Origin: Toxonevra muliebris
Taxonomy: Eukaryota > Arthropoda > Insecta > Diptera > Pallopteridae
Length of the DNA: 64,000 nt
Direction: 5' to 3'
Assembly: GCA_963691655.1 (NCBI GenBank)
Contig: OY829326.1
Coordinates: 94,295,235 to 94,359,234 of the forward strand
The notes under the pieces are model-generated. The model did not search any database. It saw nothing but the letters and a program-made list of their open reading frames with translations, and was not told the DNA's origin. Below, piece after piece: positions 1 through 12,021 of the stretch; within the stretch, counting starts at the first letter, position 1; each line of letters opens with the position of its first letter. The position numbers and the translations under genes were made by a program.

Positions 1-14
1 AATAAAAATTTTTG

Positions 15-1717
15 ATTGCAGTTATTGAATAAAAATGCAGTTAGAAGTATTTTTTGGAGTCGCCGATTGGTTATTCATTTAGAGAAGTCTTTTGTGGAGT
101 CAAGGCAATACAATCTTTTTTTTTTTAAATCAAGGGAATGCAAATCTTATAACTCTAAAATCATGACTGCTTTAAAATCATTTGGAGTCACTTGAATACC
201 CTTGGAGTCACATGCAGTCACTTGGAATCAATTGGAGACACTTGAAGTCTTTTGGAGTCAATAGGGGATTTGAAGTCAATGAATAAGGCTATATGATCTG
301 TGATCTGGTAAATGAGCATGCATAAGTCCAATAAGTTATTGTGGCATTGCTTAGACAATTGGTTTGAATAAATGTATCAAAAATTTCAAATCCCTATTGA
401 GTCCAAGTGACTTTAATTGACTGAAAATAATTTAAAATCCCAAATTGGCTCCAAATGACTCCAATTGAATTAAAATTGAAAGCATTCTTTTACAGCTCTA
501 AACGACGGCCGCTTGTCATAAGTTTCGTAAAGTCCATAACACCGATCTGGGCAATGGACGGGAAGCTCAAAATTAATTTTCGAAAATTTAATTACGTATA
601 TCGCCTTTGTGCTGAAGCTGAAGCGTTTTGAAGATAAAACTAACAAATTCATAATTAATGACGAATAGCTTATCGCTCATCCAGCCGCACGATGTAATAC
701 CTAGAGCTAGTCCAGTAAGGAGAATGGAAGAAGTGAAGTAGGTGGTTTTAGTACGTAGGAATCAGACATAACCGGATAAGAAGAGTTCTGCAGTACCTAT
801 GGAGGTTTCCACCTGCCAACGTACAAACCAGAGCTGGACGGATTCGATTACTTTTGTAATCTATTACACAAGAAGTACCATTACTTGTAATCGTACTTAG
901 TTTTTTTTTGTGTACCTTCGTACTCAAAAATTTTGAGTACGATTACTTTTTCGTATTTTGAATAAAATTACTCACATGCACGTAATACATATTTAAACAT
1001 AAATAAATTTATAAGTTGAGACAAATTTCCTTGGGCTAAAGTGCCAATAACAACTCAAAACTTAAACTAACTAAGCAATTGAATTATTCATAAAAAATCA
1101 TCCATTTTTTCGAAGTTATAAATCAATTCTCGCTCATTCATTTGTTACTGGCGCTAATCTTCACACAGTTAATACTGCAAAGTGATCAAAGTGATTTTAT
1201 GAACAAATTTCAAATATTTAATACAAATTTTTTTGTAATCAAACCAAAACGAGTACTGTAATCGTACTCAAAAAATTTCAAGTACGATTCCTTCATGTAC
1301 TTGTACTCAAAATTTTTGTGAATCCCCAATTGACTCCAAGTGACTCCAATTGACTTCAAATTCCCAATTGACTCCAAAAGACTTCAACTGACTCCAATTG
1401 ACTTCAAAATCCCAATTGACTGCAAAAAACTCCAAGTGACTCCAATTGACTGCAAATTGCAATTGACTCCAAATGACTGCATTTGAGTTCAAGGTTACTC
1501 AAGTGACTCCAAGTGGCTTCAAGTGACTCCAAGTGACTTCAAGCAGTCATGATTTTGGATTCATAAGATTTGCAGTCTCATGATTTCAGAAAAAGACTGC
1601 ACTCCCTTGACTCTAACAAAGACTTTTCTAAATGAATAACCAATCGGCGACTCCAAAAAAGACTTCCAAATGCATTTTTTATTCTGGAGTCAAATACGTT
1701 ATTCAGCAACTGCAATC
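15..1717. repeat. Fold-back element with TTGGAGTCA-type subrepeats in its arms
   Basis: The first ~200 bases and the reverse complement of about 1540-1717 match: both run from GATTGCAGTT through GGAGTCGCCGATTGGTTATT to ATCATGACTGCTT. Inside the arms a short unit (TTGGAGTCA, or its complement TGACTCCAA on the right) is reiterated at about 180-290 and 1310-1545, with a reversed block at 395-475. Fold-back arms built of short direct repeats are the layout of FB/Galileo-type elements, but I see no transposase, so the superfamily is open. The left edge lies only 14 bases into the window and may not be the true end. The centre (480-1310) is unrelated, AT-rich sequence that includes a second inverted repeat. 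Confidence 0.7.
835..1310. repeat. Inner inverted repeat with GTACTTGTAATCG-type ends
   Basis: About 840-960 and 1240-1315 contain inverted copies of strings such as GTAATCGTACT and GAGTACGATTAC. At 920-940 there is a perfect 21-base palindrome, GTACTCAAAA-A-TTTTGAGTAC. This looks like a separate small element nested in the fold-back repeat; its class is not identified. Confidence 0.4.
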
Positions 1718-2129
1718 ATGAATTGTCGGTTATTAACTGTGACTTCAAGGTATTGCAATTAAATTGATTGCACTGATGCTCATATATAAATTTTAATCAT
1801 ACCCAGCTTCAAAACAACAATTGAACTCATTTGCTAATCTAATTGTACAATGATAAAAAAGACAAACTGATAGATTTCCTATGACACTAAATTTAAGCTA
1901 AGATTAACGGAGCAAGAAATCATACAGAGGTTCCCAAACTTTTACATCATTGGCTTCAACAGGACAAACAAACAAATTTTCTCCGTTCAATTTTTTATAG
2001 TATATAATTTATATTGCCAAATTGAACAAAATAGTAAATTTTCAAGTCAATATGTCTTCATTTTACAAAATAAAAGTTCATAACTTAAGGAAGAAATAAT
2101 TTAAAAGCCGACAACATCTGACCACACAT

Positions 2130-5100
2130 TTACTTGGGACCTAGCATTTCTTCAGGCTTGACCCAATCATTGAATTGCTGTTCAGTGAGATATCCTAAGT
2201 TGATTGCTTCTTCTTTAAGTGTTGTACCATTTTTGTGGGCAGTCTTCGCAATTTTTGCTGCCTTATCGTAACCAATGTGTGGATTTAAGGCAGTGACAAG
2301 CATCAGCGACTCAGCCATAATTTTGCCAATACGTTCACGATTAGCTTGAATGCCATTTACACAGTTTGCTGTGAAGGTGCGACTACCATCAGCTGTATAT
2401 GAACAAATTAATTAGGAACTGTTTATGTAAGTTTGCTTAAAAATATTATTAGTTTAGATGAAAATTTAACTTACACAACAAGCGAATGGAGCGCAACACA
2501 TTCGATACAACCAGCGGCTTAAATACGTTCAGTTCGAAGTGACCATTTGAACCACCAATAGTAACTGCAACCTGATTACCCATAACTTGAGCTGCTAGCA
2601 TGGTCAACGATTCACATTGAGTGGGATTAACTTTACCCGGCATAATGGAGCTACCAGGTTCATTTTCAGGTAACATTAATTCACCCAAACCGCACCGCGG
2701 ACCGGAGCCTAAAAAGCGAATATCATTACCAATTTTCATTAAGCTCACAGCGATTGTATTCAGTATGCCATGAACTTCAACCATGGCATCACGAGAAGCC
2801 AAAGCTTCGAACTTATTGGGTGCCGTAACGAAAGGTAAATTCGTCAATTGAGCTATTTTTGCCGCACACTTTTCGGCAAAACCAATGCGAGTATTCAAAC
2901 CAGTACCGACTGCTGTACCGCCTAAAGCAAGCTGATAGACTCGTGGCAAACAGGTTTCAATGCGCTCAAGTGCATAAGCCATTTGCTGAGTATAGCCGCT
3001 GAACTCTTGACCCAGTGTTAGTGGTACAGCGTCCATGGTGTGAGTTCGTCCAATTTTAATAATATCGTTGAATTCTGCAGCTTTTTTCTTGAGCGCATCA
3101 TGAAGCGTTTTAATAGCTGGTTTCAGATTATTATTCAGCTCCAAAGCTACTGAAATGTGTATTGCAGTAGGAAAGGTATCGTTTGAACTTTGTGATTTGT
3201 TGACATGATCATTGGGATGAACGGGATCCTTAGTACCAAGCTGACCACCAAGAATTTCAATGGCACGATTGCTAATAACCTGAAAGGCAAGTAAAAATAC
3301 AGCACTAACAAATGAAAACAATAATAACGGGCGAGCTACAAATTCTACAATTTTCAATGTGCAATAATAACAAAAAGAAAATACAATAAAGATGGATATA
3401 CAGATCTCATCTATGAATTTTCATCATTTGTGAGAATGACCAATCTTGGTTTTCAAGGTAATATTCGATTTACCTATATATGAAGCAACGTTAAAACAAT
3501 TTAAGTTATGTTTGCAATTTATACAACTCGGTAAAAGTGAAACTTTGGAGAATATGCGTGAAAAATTCAATATTTTCAAAATTTTGGAAATTGGACAACG
3601 ATGGGTATGAATTGAAGAACATACGTATGCACAAAATAGATTTGGATATATGGAAATACGATACGACTACGAATACCATATATGCATACGCACCAGCATA
3701 CCCAACTTATGGTGTGCACACATGTCTTGTTGTACAACATGTGCGAAAGTGAAGTGTATATCGAGGTCCACTTACATTTGTTCATACCAAGTGTACACAC
3801 ACATGTTGTATCATGCACGGCTGAATACAGGCATTGCCATCGTTTCACTCCACACTACTCTAGAAATGTGTTTTATTATTTTGAATGTTACATTGATTCT
3901 TTGTTTCTTTTAAATCTACCTAACGCGTGCACTTTAAAATAGATGCTACCAGGTTTTTCTTACTCTGTGCTCCTAAGTGTGTGGCTATATTGAAATTTCA
4001 CTCGGCGAACACCATGAAATTGTTGCTGCACTGACCACGAAGTGAGAGCCTTTAAACCAGTCATTTCCAAAACACGCAAGTGCTGAACGTAAGCTTACAT
4101 ATATTTAGTACGTGTAAATTGAGAGATCTCATCAGTTAGCGCTGAAATATTAAGCAAGCAGAATCTGATACAGATGGTGTGCTGAAAACCTAAGTATGCG
4201 TCTTTATAAGTTTTAGAAATGACTAATGTAAATACAAATATGTCACAGACACATCACCTTTTTTCAATTTTGTGAGAGCCGAACAACGGAGATGCGCATG
4301 ACGTAATCTTGTATTCTGTAATTTTTGGCCCAATGTGACCACCTCAGAGCAAGCAGACCGAGCATGAGAGAAAAATTTGATGTATTCTCGAAGTAAAATT
4401 GTCAATGTAACCCCTGTTCAATTTAAGGGGATGAAGGTTAGATTAGGTTGGAGTGGAATGGCTGTCTAGAGACACACTTAGGCCTAAACGGCCCATTGTG
4501 ATACAACATAGTCGGACCCAGTAGCGTATCCAGGGGGAGGGCTATAGGGGCTGCAGCTCCCCTCCCCCCAAAACCCGAAAATCTTATAGTAAACAGTCAT
4601 TTTTGAGAAATCAAGTATATTTAGATTTTTCTAAAAAAAAACCATCAGCAGTGAAAAGTATATACTTTCAACAAACGAAAAACTTTAAGATTTAAAATAT
4701 TATTTTATATTAATAATAATAATTTAATATATATATTAAAATGAGGTCGGAATTCTGATTTGCTGCCATGCTTGGCGTGCCAATATGATGCACGTTACAG
4801 TGCAACTGGTTATTAAATACATTCAGATTACATTAAATCCACAATTTCAACGCCAGCTTATAAATGTCTTACTTTTTGAAAGCTTGATAATGGTCTAGTT
4901 TTTGGATTGAATTTTGTACTGAATTTTAGTCTGATATTGGTTTAATTTTTCCGTTTTTGCCCGTTTTTGATCTAAATTCTGGTTTGATTGTAAGTCAGAA
5001 TTTTGATTTATTTTAATTTAAATTTTAATCTGAATTTGGTTTGAGTTTTAATCCATGTTTGGTCTAAATTTTCATTTGCTTTCGAGCGTTTGATCTGATT

Positions 5101-8100
5101 TCTGGTCTAAATTTTGGGTTGCTTTTAATTTGTATTTGGCGTCTCTTTAGGCTCAGTTTTAATCTAACTCCTAGTTTGAGTTGTGGTTAATATTTTTTTT
5201 TTGGCCTAAAGTTTTGTCTAACTATTGGTCTGAGTTGTGGTTTAAATATTTTTTGAATTTTGGAATGACTTTTAAAACTGATTTTGGTTTTGATTCGATC
5301 TCAATTTTGGGGTTTTAGTCTGAGTTTTGACCTGAATTCGATCTCCGATTCTGATTCGTGGTCTGAACATTGTTTTTTTTATTACCGGTTGTTGCCCGGT
5401 ACCCGAAAGCGCGTACGGATCTCGTTGAAGTTTAAAACGTATTGGTTTTTTGGTCAAATTAAGATATATTTTCATTTTAAGACTTAAAGAACGTATTTAA
5501 TTTTTCATAAAAATGAAGTGCTTGGTTATGGAGTTGTGACATCGACAAACTCAGCCCGATATTAATAGTGATGTCAATGCTAAGAGTGATATGAATATAT
5601 ATTTAAAAAATTCGTTTAAAGTACTATCCAAATTAACTGTTATCTTAATTTAAGTTTTTCGGGTTTTTGTTTCGACCAAAAAATAGAGATGTATCAAATT
5701 GTTTTATCAAAATTTTTTCTCAAAGAAAATTAAAATTTCCTTCAATTTGTTTTCTCAAAATAGATCATTTAACAATATAAATCCATCAGAAAAGTCATAA
5801 TCAAGATTTTGATCTAAATTTGGTCTCATTTAATCTAGTAGATTTTGGATCTGAATTTGGTTCTTTTCTTGGTTTGAACTTCGATCTGAAAAAAGTTTTT
5901 GAATTTTAGTTTGAAATTTGGTCGAAATTTCCTCCTAAATTTTTATCCGATTTTAGTTTGTATTTTGGTCTCAGTTTTGTTCCAGTTATCTTTTAATTTT
6001 TAACCTGTATTTGATAAAATTTTTGCACCAGTTTTTGGTCTAGGTTTGGGTTTTGGTCGATAGTGAGTCTGATATTTATCTTTTAATTTAGTCGATAAAT
6101 TCGCATTTAGGATATGGATACATTGGAAATTGTAAGATCTTTGCATGCTTGGTATGCTATACACTCAGTATATCGTGTTCGGTGCGAAAGTGAGTAAAAG
6201 CTCTCACTTTGTATTCGATGCAACAACGATTTCGTGTAATCTCGGCCTTACGAAAATACAAAACAAACCCATATTGAGAGCAAACTTCGATGATTTTGTG
6301 ACGGCTTTATTATGTTTTCCGCTTTTTTCTCCCCAATTAATGCTGATGTATTCATCTTCAGCTCGATTTTTCTCCTATAATTGTGCATTCTTAAAATTGT
6401 TGTCTTTTTATTCTTGGTATAAGGTCGATTGAAATCTTAACTTGCATTGTTAGTAAAAAGTGCAATCTCACTAACCTCATTGACATTCATATTGGTTTGA
6501 GTGCCAGATCCAGTTTGCCAAATAACCAGCGGGAAATGATCGTTATAGAGCTGCCCGGATATGACATCATCAGCTGCCTTTGAAATAGCTTCAGAAATTC
6601 TAGCATCTAAACCATATTCCTTGTTGACCTCGGCGGCTGCTTTCTTCAAGATGCCCATAGCTTGAATCACTGGTTTCTAAAATTTATATTTCATATTTTC
6701 ACTTTGTTTCAGTATTGAATTTCTAAGTGCTTTTGTTATTATTTGCTTTCTACTTGTGAAAGACTTACCGGCATTCGCTCCGTTGAACCACCAATGGGAA
6801 AATTAATCTTTGATCGCATAGTCTGAGCGCCATAGTATTTATCACATGGCACCTTCAATTCGCCAAAAGTATCTGTTTCAATACGATAATCCTTAGCAGA
6901 CTAGAAAATAAATGTAAAAATACAAAAATTTTATGAAAAATCTTTAAAACGCATTCGGAGATATAGTTTTTATTTTCTTTTTAAAGTTTTAATATTAAAT
7001 TCTTAACTATTTAACCTTACCATTGTCAGAAGCTTGTAGAAACTATCTAGAAATTCCAACTCAAGCAAAGCCATTGACAATTGCCTTTGAGCATCTATTT
7101 TCAGCGCTAATCGCTAGTTTTGTTTAATTTCACTCAAAAATATATAGATAAGCGAAAAAAAAAACAAGAAAAAAACAAACAAAAAATGTTCTACAATCCC
7201 AATAACAAAAATGCCTGTTGCTGCTTTGATTCGTTGAGAGTAAAATTTTTTTAAACTATCGTGTGATACAATTAAAAATTTATTATAAAAACAGTAGTGC
7301 ATTCAAATTGATTTCTGGCCCATCTTATTATTTAAAAACTGTTGCGAGTGAAAAGTTATGTTCACTTGGATATAGTATTTAATTATAGCTTATTGTGTAG
7401 ACTATTACATAAAAGATACAAGTTTATTCGAGAATGAGAAACGAAAATGTTTAAATATTTTCCAAAAGAAATAATTGTTACCCAAAAAAAAAAAAGTGTC
7501 AAGATTGCCAAATAATTGCACTCGATTTTCTATTTATGTGACTAGGTGTGACAAGTATTAAAGTAGAATAGAGTATATATGTATTTTTGATATTGACAAA
7601 ATACATTTGTTGTTGTGAGTAAGAAAAAAATCCTTTGATAATATGTGTACTTTGCTTTTACTCTCCATGGCCAAGGCCATGTAGTGTCAAATTGAACTAA
7701 CTCTTAAATCCTTTTTTTATCTATTTGTTGTATACCGTTTGAATTCGTTTTATTTTAAGAGAATTTCTTTTTATAACTTAATGGCCATAAACTACATTTC
7801 GCAACATATTCATATATACAATTCGATACAACCCCTAAAGTCCTTATCTACAGAATAATAAATGCACAAAAAGAAATTTGAATATAGAGAAATGTTTCAA
7901 ATGTTACCAAATCTTCAAAATATTTTTTATCAGAAAATATTGAGTTATTAAGAGTTAAAAGCATTTCGGGCAAATTCCGATTTGTGATATTTTTCTAGTG
8001 AAAACGATTAAGATACAAAATTTGACAATTTTTCAAAATTCTGAAAATTACAATAACATTTATTATCCTAAATTAAATTGAATAAAACTCAAAATCCTGA

Positions 8101-11100
8101 AAGCAGAAAAGTTATTTTAATTTTATTGTTAGTGCATAACTTTGAATTTCTTACAAGTAAAAATGTGTGTAGGTTCTGTCTGAAATAAATTACTCTATAG
8201 TTTTTTTCTAGTGTGAAATAGGGCATTATTACTTCTGATAAATTACTACTACCACTATCGAATTTAACCTGCAATCCATAGAGCAAGAATGCATTCTTAT
8301 AATAATCATTTAACAACTGGAATTTCTTTGAAATTCTGAATTTTAAATGTAGGTGCTCACGACAAAAAAGAAATTTCAAACCCGTTTTTTGACAGATTAC
8401 AAGTATGGAGAAGAAAAATAATTTTTGTGTGTGTTTTGTGTAAATAAAATTATTGCCTTTGAGTTGAATTTGAGTTACTTTCCAACTCCATTATTTTATT
8501 TTTTATTAAATAAATATTACAAGAGCAGCTGTAATGAAAACGAAATCCAAAATGTCTATAAAAATGTAATGGATCTCAAATTTTTGCTGTTTTTTACAAC
8601 CTTGTGTTTGAGGGTTGTTAGTTACTTTATTTATTTAATATTTTATTTATTTTTGAATTAATTTTTTATTATTGATTTTTATAAAATAATAATCTTGATA
8701 TAATTTCAAAATTTTTGTATGCTTTATTACTATACATATATAATTTTTCAAGACATTTAGGGAAAATAGATTCTAGTTGCAAATGATATAGCTAGTACTA
8801 TATATAAATATGATAAGCATTAAACGAATGTATGTATACCAAAAGATAGGCCCAAGCTCATGCCTTAAATGCATCACCGATTAAACTTTTTAGAACGTTT
8901 ATATTTTACTTAGCAAAATAAATATTCAATAGCAACAGCAATTTATTTTGGTAATATGTACTCAAATTCTGAGCGAAGTCAGAAAAAAATTAAAAACCGG
9001 TTAAGATACTAGAATGTGTGTGTTCAAGTGTATTAAAATTTGTTAATGAATTGAATGAAGTGAAGCATTAAATTTGGCTTTTGTGAAAAATGAAAGCCAA
9101 TGCAATTAAAGTTTCTTTAATTTATTTAACTTTGTATTGAATTTCTTAAATGTAAGATTTTCTTTATTGTTCAGTCTAATTTCACTTTTTTACAAATTTT
9201 ATCCTTGTTTCACAAAAATTCTCTATTCACTAATTTCTTTAGATAAAGGTTATTAGTCTTAATTCCTATGTTTTTGTATTACATAACTTGTAACTGGCAG
9301 AGCACATATATACGTGTATCTTAACATATAAAATCATAGGCCATATCAATAAAGATAATGAACAAATTTTATATAAAAATGTTCCCAACCATGAGAACTC
9401 ATGTTACATAATTAATACATAAATATGTACATATTGCCGTTTAAATTGCAAAACCGCGTATAAGACAATTCATTGAGTATTGATGTATTTGAGTACTGAT
9501 ATTTTAAATTTACTTCGCACGAAAATGTCGATTTATTTATATGCAATTTCGAAAAAATTTTAAATAATCCGTTTTTATCAAAATATAACTTTTTGCATTA
9601 GTTTTGAAATACTACGGACGATATCGAGTACTGCTGGGCTTCAAGCATATAAATGTTCGGCCAGCTTTTGCTATATCTGTAAAATTTTATGAGTTTTATC
9701 CATTATGATTAAAATTGAAATGATCTCCGTAGCGTTATGGTTGAGAACTCTTTATTTTATCTGTTTTTGTTAGGCGACATACCAAATTTGCATATCGTAT
9801 GCGCTCCATGTGTATGTCAAATATGTACGCTTAGGCACCTAACGAAATGCTTTCCCTCCTAAAAATTAACTTTGGTTTATTTTATCTTTATCCAGCGATA
9901 AGCTGCCGTGAGTTGGGTCGTTTTGAAAAAATCTCTCAAAATGGTTTTCCAATAAAAGTTCACAAATAATAAGAAATCAACAATGATAAGGTTTTTCATC
10001 AGAACTTTTGAAATTTTTGGCGATTTGTTTCCATGAAAATTAAGACAATTTTATTGCACTATGCGAGTTCAAATTTTGCTTACTTTTATTTTGACTAATT
10101 CGAAATCAGAAAAAGAGTTAAAAAAGCTATAATTTTTATTCTAATTGGAAAATGTCGCATAAAAAATTGTTATGTATTTAAGGCATAAAAACCTTTTTTT
10201 TTTTGTATTTGTTTTTACACTGTGCGTTAAAATTTTCGATCTATTTTTTGACATTTTGTATGATAAAAGCCGGTAGTGTAAATAGTGTTTAATCGTACTA
10301 ATTAGGAATTTACAATCCCCCAAAGTATTAGTAATTATGAAAAGATTATTATTTTGAATATATTTATGTAATAATGAGTTGCCAATGAGCTTAACCAAAG
10401 TACTCAGTCAACGAGGACCATTGTGCTATACCCAAAGATAGAACCAGTAGAAGAGAGTAAAGAGACAAAAAAGTTATGTGGGGATAAATGGGAAGAAGAA
10501 GGGTCTAGGGTCTCTCAAACTCGAACTTCTTTGTTTCACTGATGAACCTTAGAAGCTCAGGAAGAAGGAGAATATGGACATTATTCATACTCAAGATTAT
10601 CCTTTCCTCATTATCCTACGAAAAAAGAAAAATAAATATCTTTCAAAATCTTAAAATTAAAAAGTTTTACAACAAACTTCTATATACCTATCTATTCTTT
10701 AAATTATAGAATTTAGTTAAACAAATTGTTCACACTCCATCAATAACTATTATATTTTTAAACATTATGTAAAAATATAGATGTTTTCAATAAACTCAAA
10801 GTGGAAATGAATTCGAATGTAAACGAGCAGTTTTGATCTGTGTCTTGAAACGCCATGATGAAAAAGCAAACCATTTGAACAATTTAAGGAAAAGTAGATT
10901 AGGTGCTGGCCTGAAGTTTAATAAATTAAGCTAAATCATAGACTTCGAAATGCAATAGGAACAACCATAAATATATAGTGAAACATACTACAAGGACGAG
11001 TAGTCAATGTAGAAAGCACTTGCTGTAATATTGTCAAAATTAATTATAACTTATAATCAATTATTTAAGCATTTATGACAGAATGTAGTTAACATATTTT

Positions 11101-11453
11101 GCAGAAAGATAAAATCCAAATATATAGTCCAAGATACGACGACAACAAATAAAGTTAACCTCAAAAGTATCGGCAAAAGCAAACTACTTTGCATATACAT
11201 TTGTAGATACTGGTTTTTATTAACATTTAAAATACATATTCTTCGAGTTGCTGTGATCTAAAATATCGTATAAAAGTCCATAGGTTTTTGATGAGCATTT
11301 AAAACTTGCACTTAGTTACATAATCTTGCAAGGAATGCAAAACATCCCAATTTAACTTACCATACTCCTAACAATTGGCATTGTAGCCCAACGAGTTTTA
11401 GCCAACTGCTGCACAGTGCAAAGCGTTGAACGTTGAAGAAACTGAATAACCAT
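2130..11453 (-). CDS. Fum1: Fumarate hydratase (class II fumarase), mitochondrial isoform, 5 coding exons
   Basis: Converts fumarate to malate in the TCA cycle. Coding exons by splice signal and phase: 11453-11361, 6900-6769, 6676-6476, 3279-2475 and 2392-2130, giving 497 residues, close to the animal norm of about 500. Residues 1-31 are Arg-rich and free of acidic residues, as expected for a mitochondrial presequence. Family hallmarks are present: GSGTQTNMN (exon 3), [14 protein letters not shown], the IGRTH motif (His about 222) and the fumarase signature [11 protein letters not shown] (about 351-361). The frame is intact, with no premature stop. Introns are large (4.5 kb and 3.2 kb) and filled with repeats. 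A second first exon at 7074-7021 is listed separately. The symbol is by analogy with Drosophila; the family is certain, the orthologue among paralogues is less so. Confidence 0.93.
3280..6475. other. Fumarase intron 3: repeat-filled, no gene seen
   Basis: A 3.2-kb intron. It holds a fragment at about 4437-4510 (GGTTGGAGTGGAATGGCTG... then ACACACTTAGGCC...CCCATTGTGATAC) resembling a dispersed fly repeat, a segment at 4286-4319 shared with 59559-59592, and a long degenerate TTTTGGTCTGAATT-like array. Small ORFs at 3537-3942 on both strands look like chance or repeat sequence. Confidence 0.6.
4880..6110. repeat. Degenerate short-period repeat (TTTTGGTCTGAATT-like)
   Basis: From about 4880 to 5345 and again from about 5805 to 6070 the sequence repeats variants of TTTTGGTCTGAATTTTAGTTTGA with a loose period of roughly 12-20 bases; 5460-5800 between them is not repetitive in this way. 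It lies within fumarase intron 3 and is strongly purine/pyrimidine biased. It looks like an old, diverged minisatellite. Confidence 0.65.
6901..11360. other. Fumarase intron 1: AT-rich, no other gene seen
   Basis: A 4.5-kb stretch containing the alternative first exon at 7074-7021. I find no other conserved reading frame; the short ORFs at 8089-8661 and 10141-10398 are compositionally AT-driven and match nothing I recognise. Confidence 0.5.
7021..7074 (-). CDS. Alternative first coding exon of fumarase (probable cytosolic form)
   Basis: On the minus strand an ATG at 7074 opens 18 codons ([18 protein letters not shown]) that end in ATG directly followed by a good donor, GTAAGG. The frame joins in phase 0 to exon 2 (SAKDYRIE...). 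The upstream presequence exon also ends in ATG followed by GTAAGT. The encoded leader is acidic and lacks the Arg-rich character of a presequence, so the product would be cytosolic; if the second ATG (7023) were used, the protein would start MSAKDYR. Animals need a cytosolic fumarase and make it by various routes. No transcript supports this exon here; an in-frame stop lies a short way upstream of the ATG. Confidence 0.5.
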
Positions 11454-12021
11454 TTTCCCGTTTTTTACGCTATGATATTCTATTTATCTAAAATAAGCGT
11501 TACGACAATCCTGCAAAAACACTTCCCCAAACAACCAACAACGAACCCGGAGCGACGGTGAAGAACAACAAGAAAAAGATATTTGACAGATGTCAGCGTC
11601 GACTGCAATGTAGTGAACATAACATCAAGGGGGAGTGAATTAAGATGCATGCCGGTAACTTTTGAAATAATAAATATCTACTTATTTATTAACTATTTTT
11701 ATTCATAAAAGTTTTGTTAAGATTTTTACTGGAGATTATAAATCATTGGCAGTATTGGAAAATAATTAATAAATATTTATTTGATAGTTAACAATATGCG
11801 TAAAAAAACCCAGTGGTTTTCAAACTGGGTTGCCTTTCAGTGCTGCGTTCTATTGTTCCCATCTGGGAGCAAAAAAATATGACGGTAAGTGTAATAAAAG
11901 GCAACCATGTTTGAACAGTTGTTTTCCATATAATTGAATAAAAGTTGTTTGCAATTACATTCGTTTTGTTGCGTTTTTATAATTTCATTTTGCAGTCCTT
12001 TGAAAATACATACCATTTCTA
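11454..12021. promoter_or_regulatory. Divergent promoter region of fumarase and crn
   Basis: 568 bp separate the fumarase presequence ATG (minus) from the crn ATG (plus), so both promoters must lie here unless there are upstream noncoding exons. The segment 11520-11640 is less AT-rich than its surroundings. I do not see a clear TATA box or a DRE for either gene. Confidence 0.5.

Noticed and set aside
1300..1545. CRISPR-like array (regular TGACTCCAA repeats)
   Set aside because: Units are contiguous, variable and part of fold-back arms in a eukaryotic genome; no unique equal-length spacers.
3537..3942. Overlapping plus- and minus-strand ORFs in fumarase intron 3
   Set aside because: Cys/His/Tyr-rich translations come from repeated CATATG/ACACA strings; both strands are open, with no family motif or splice context.
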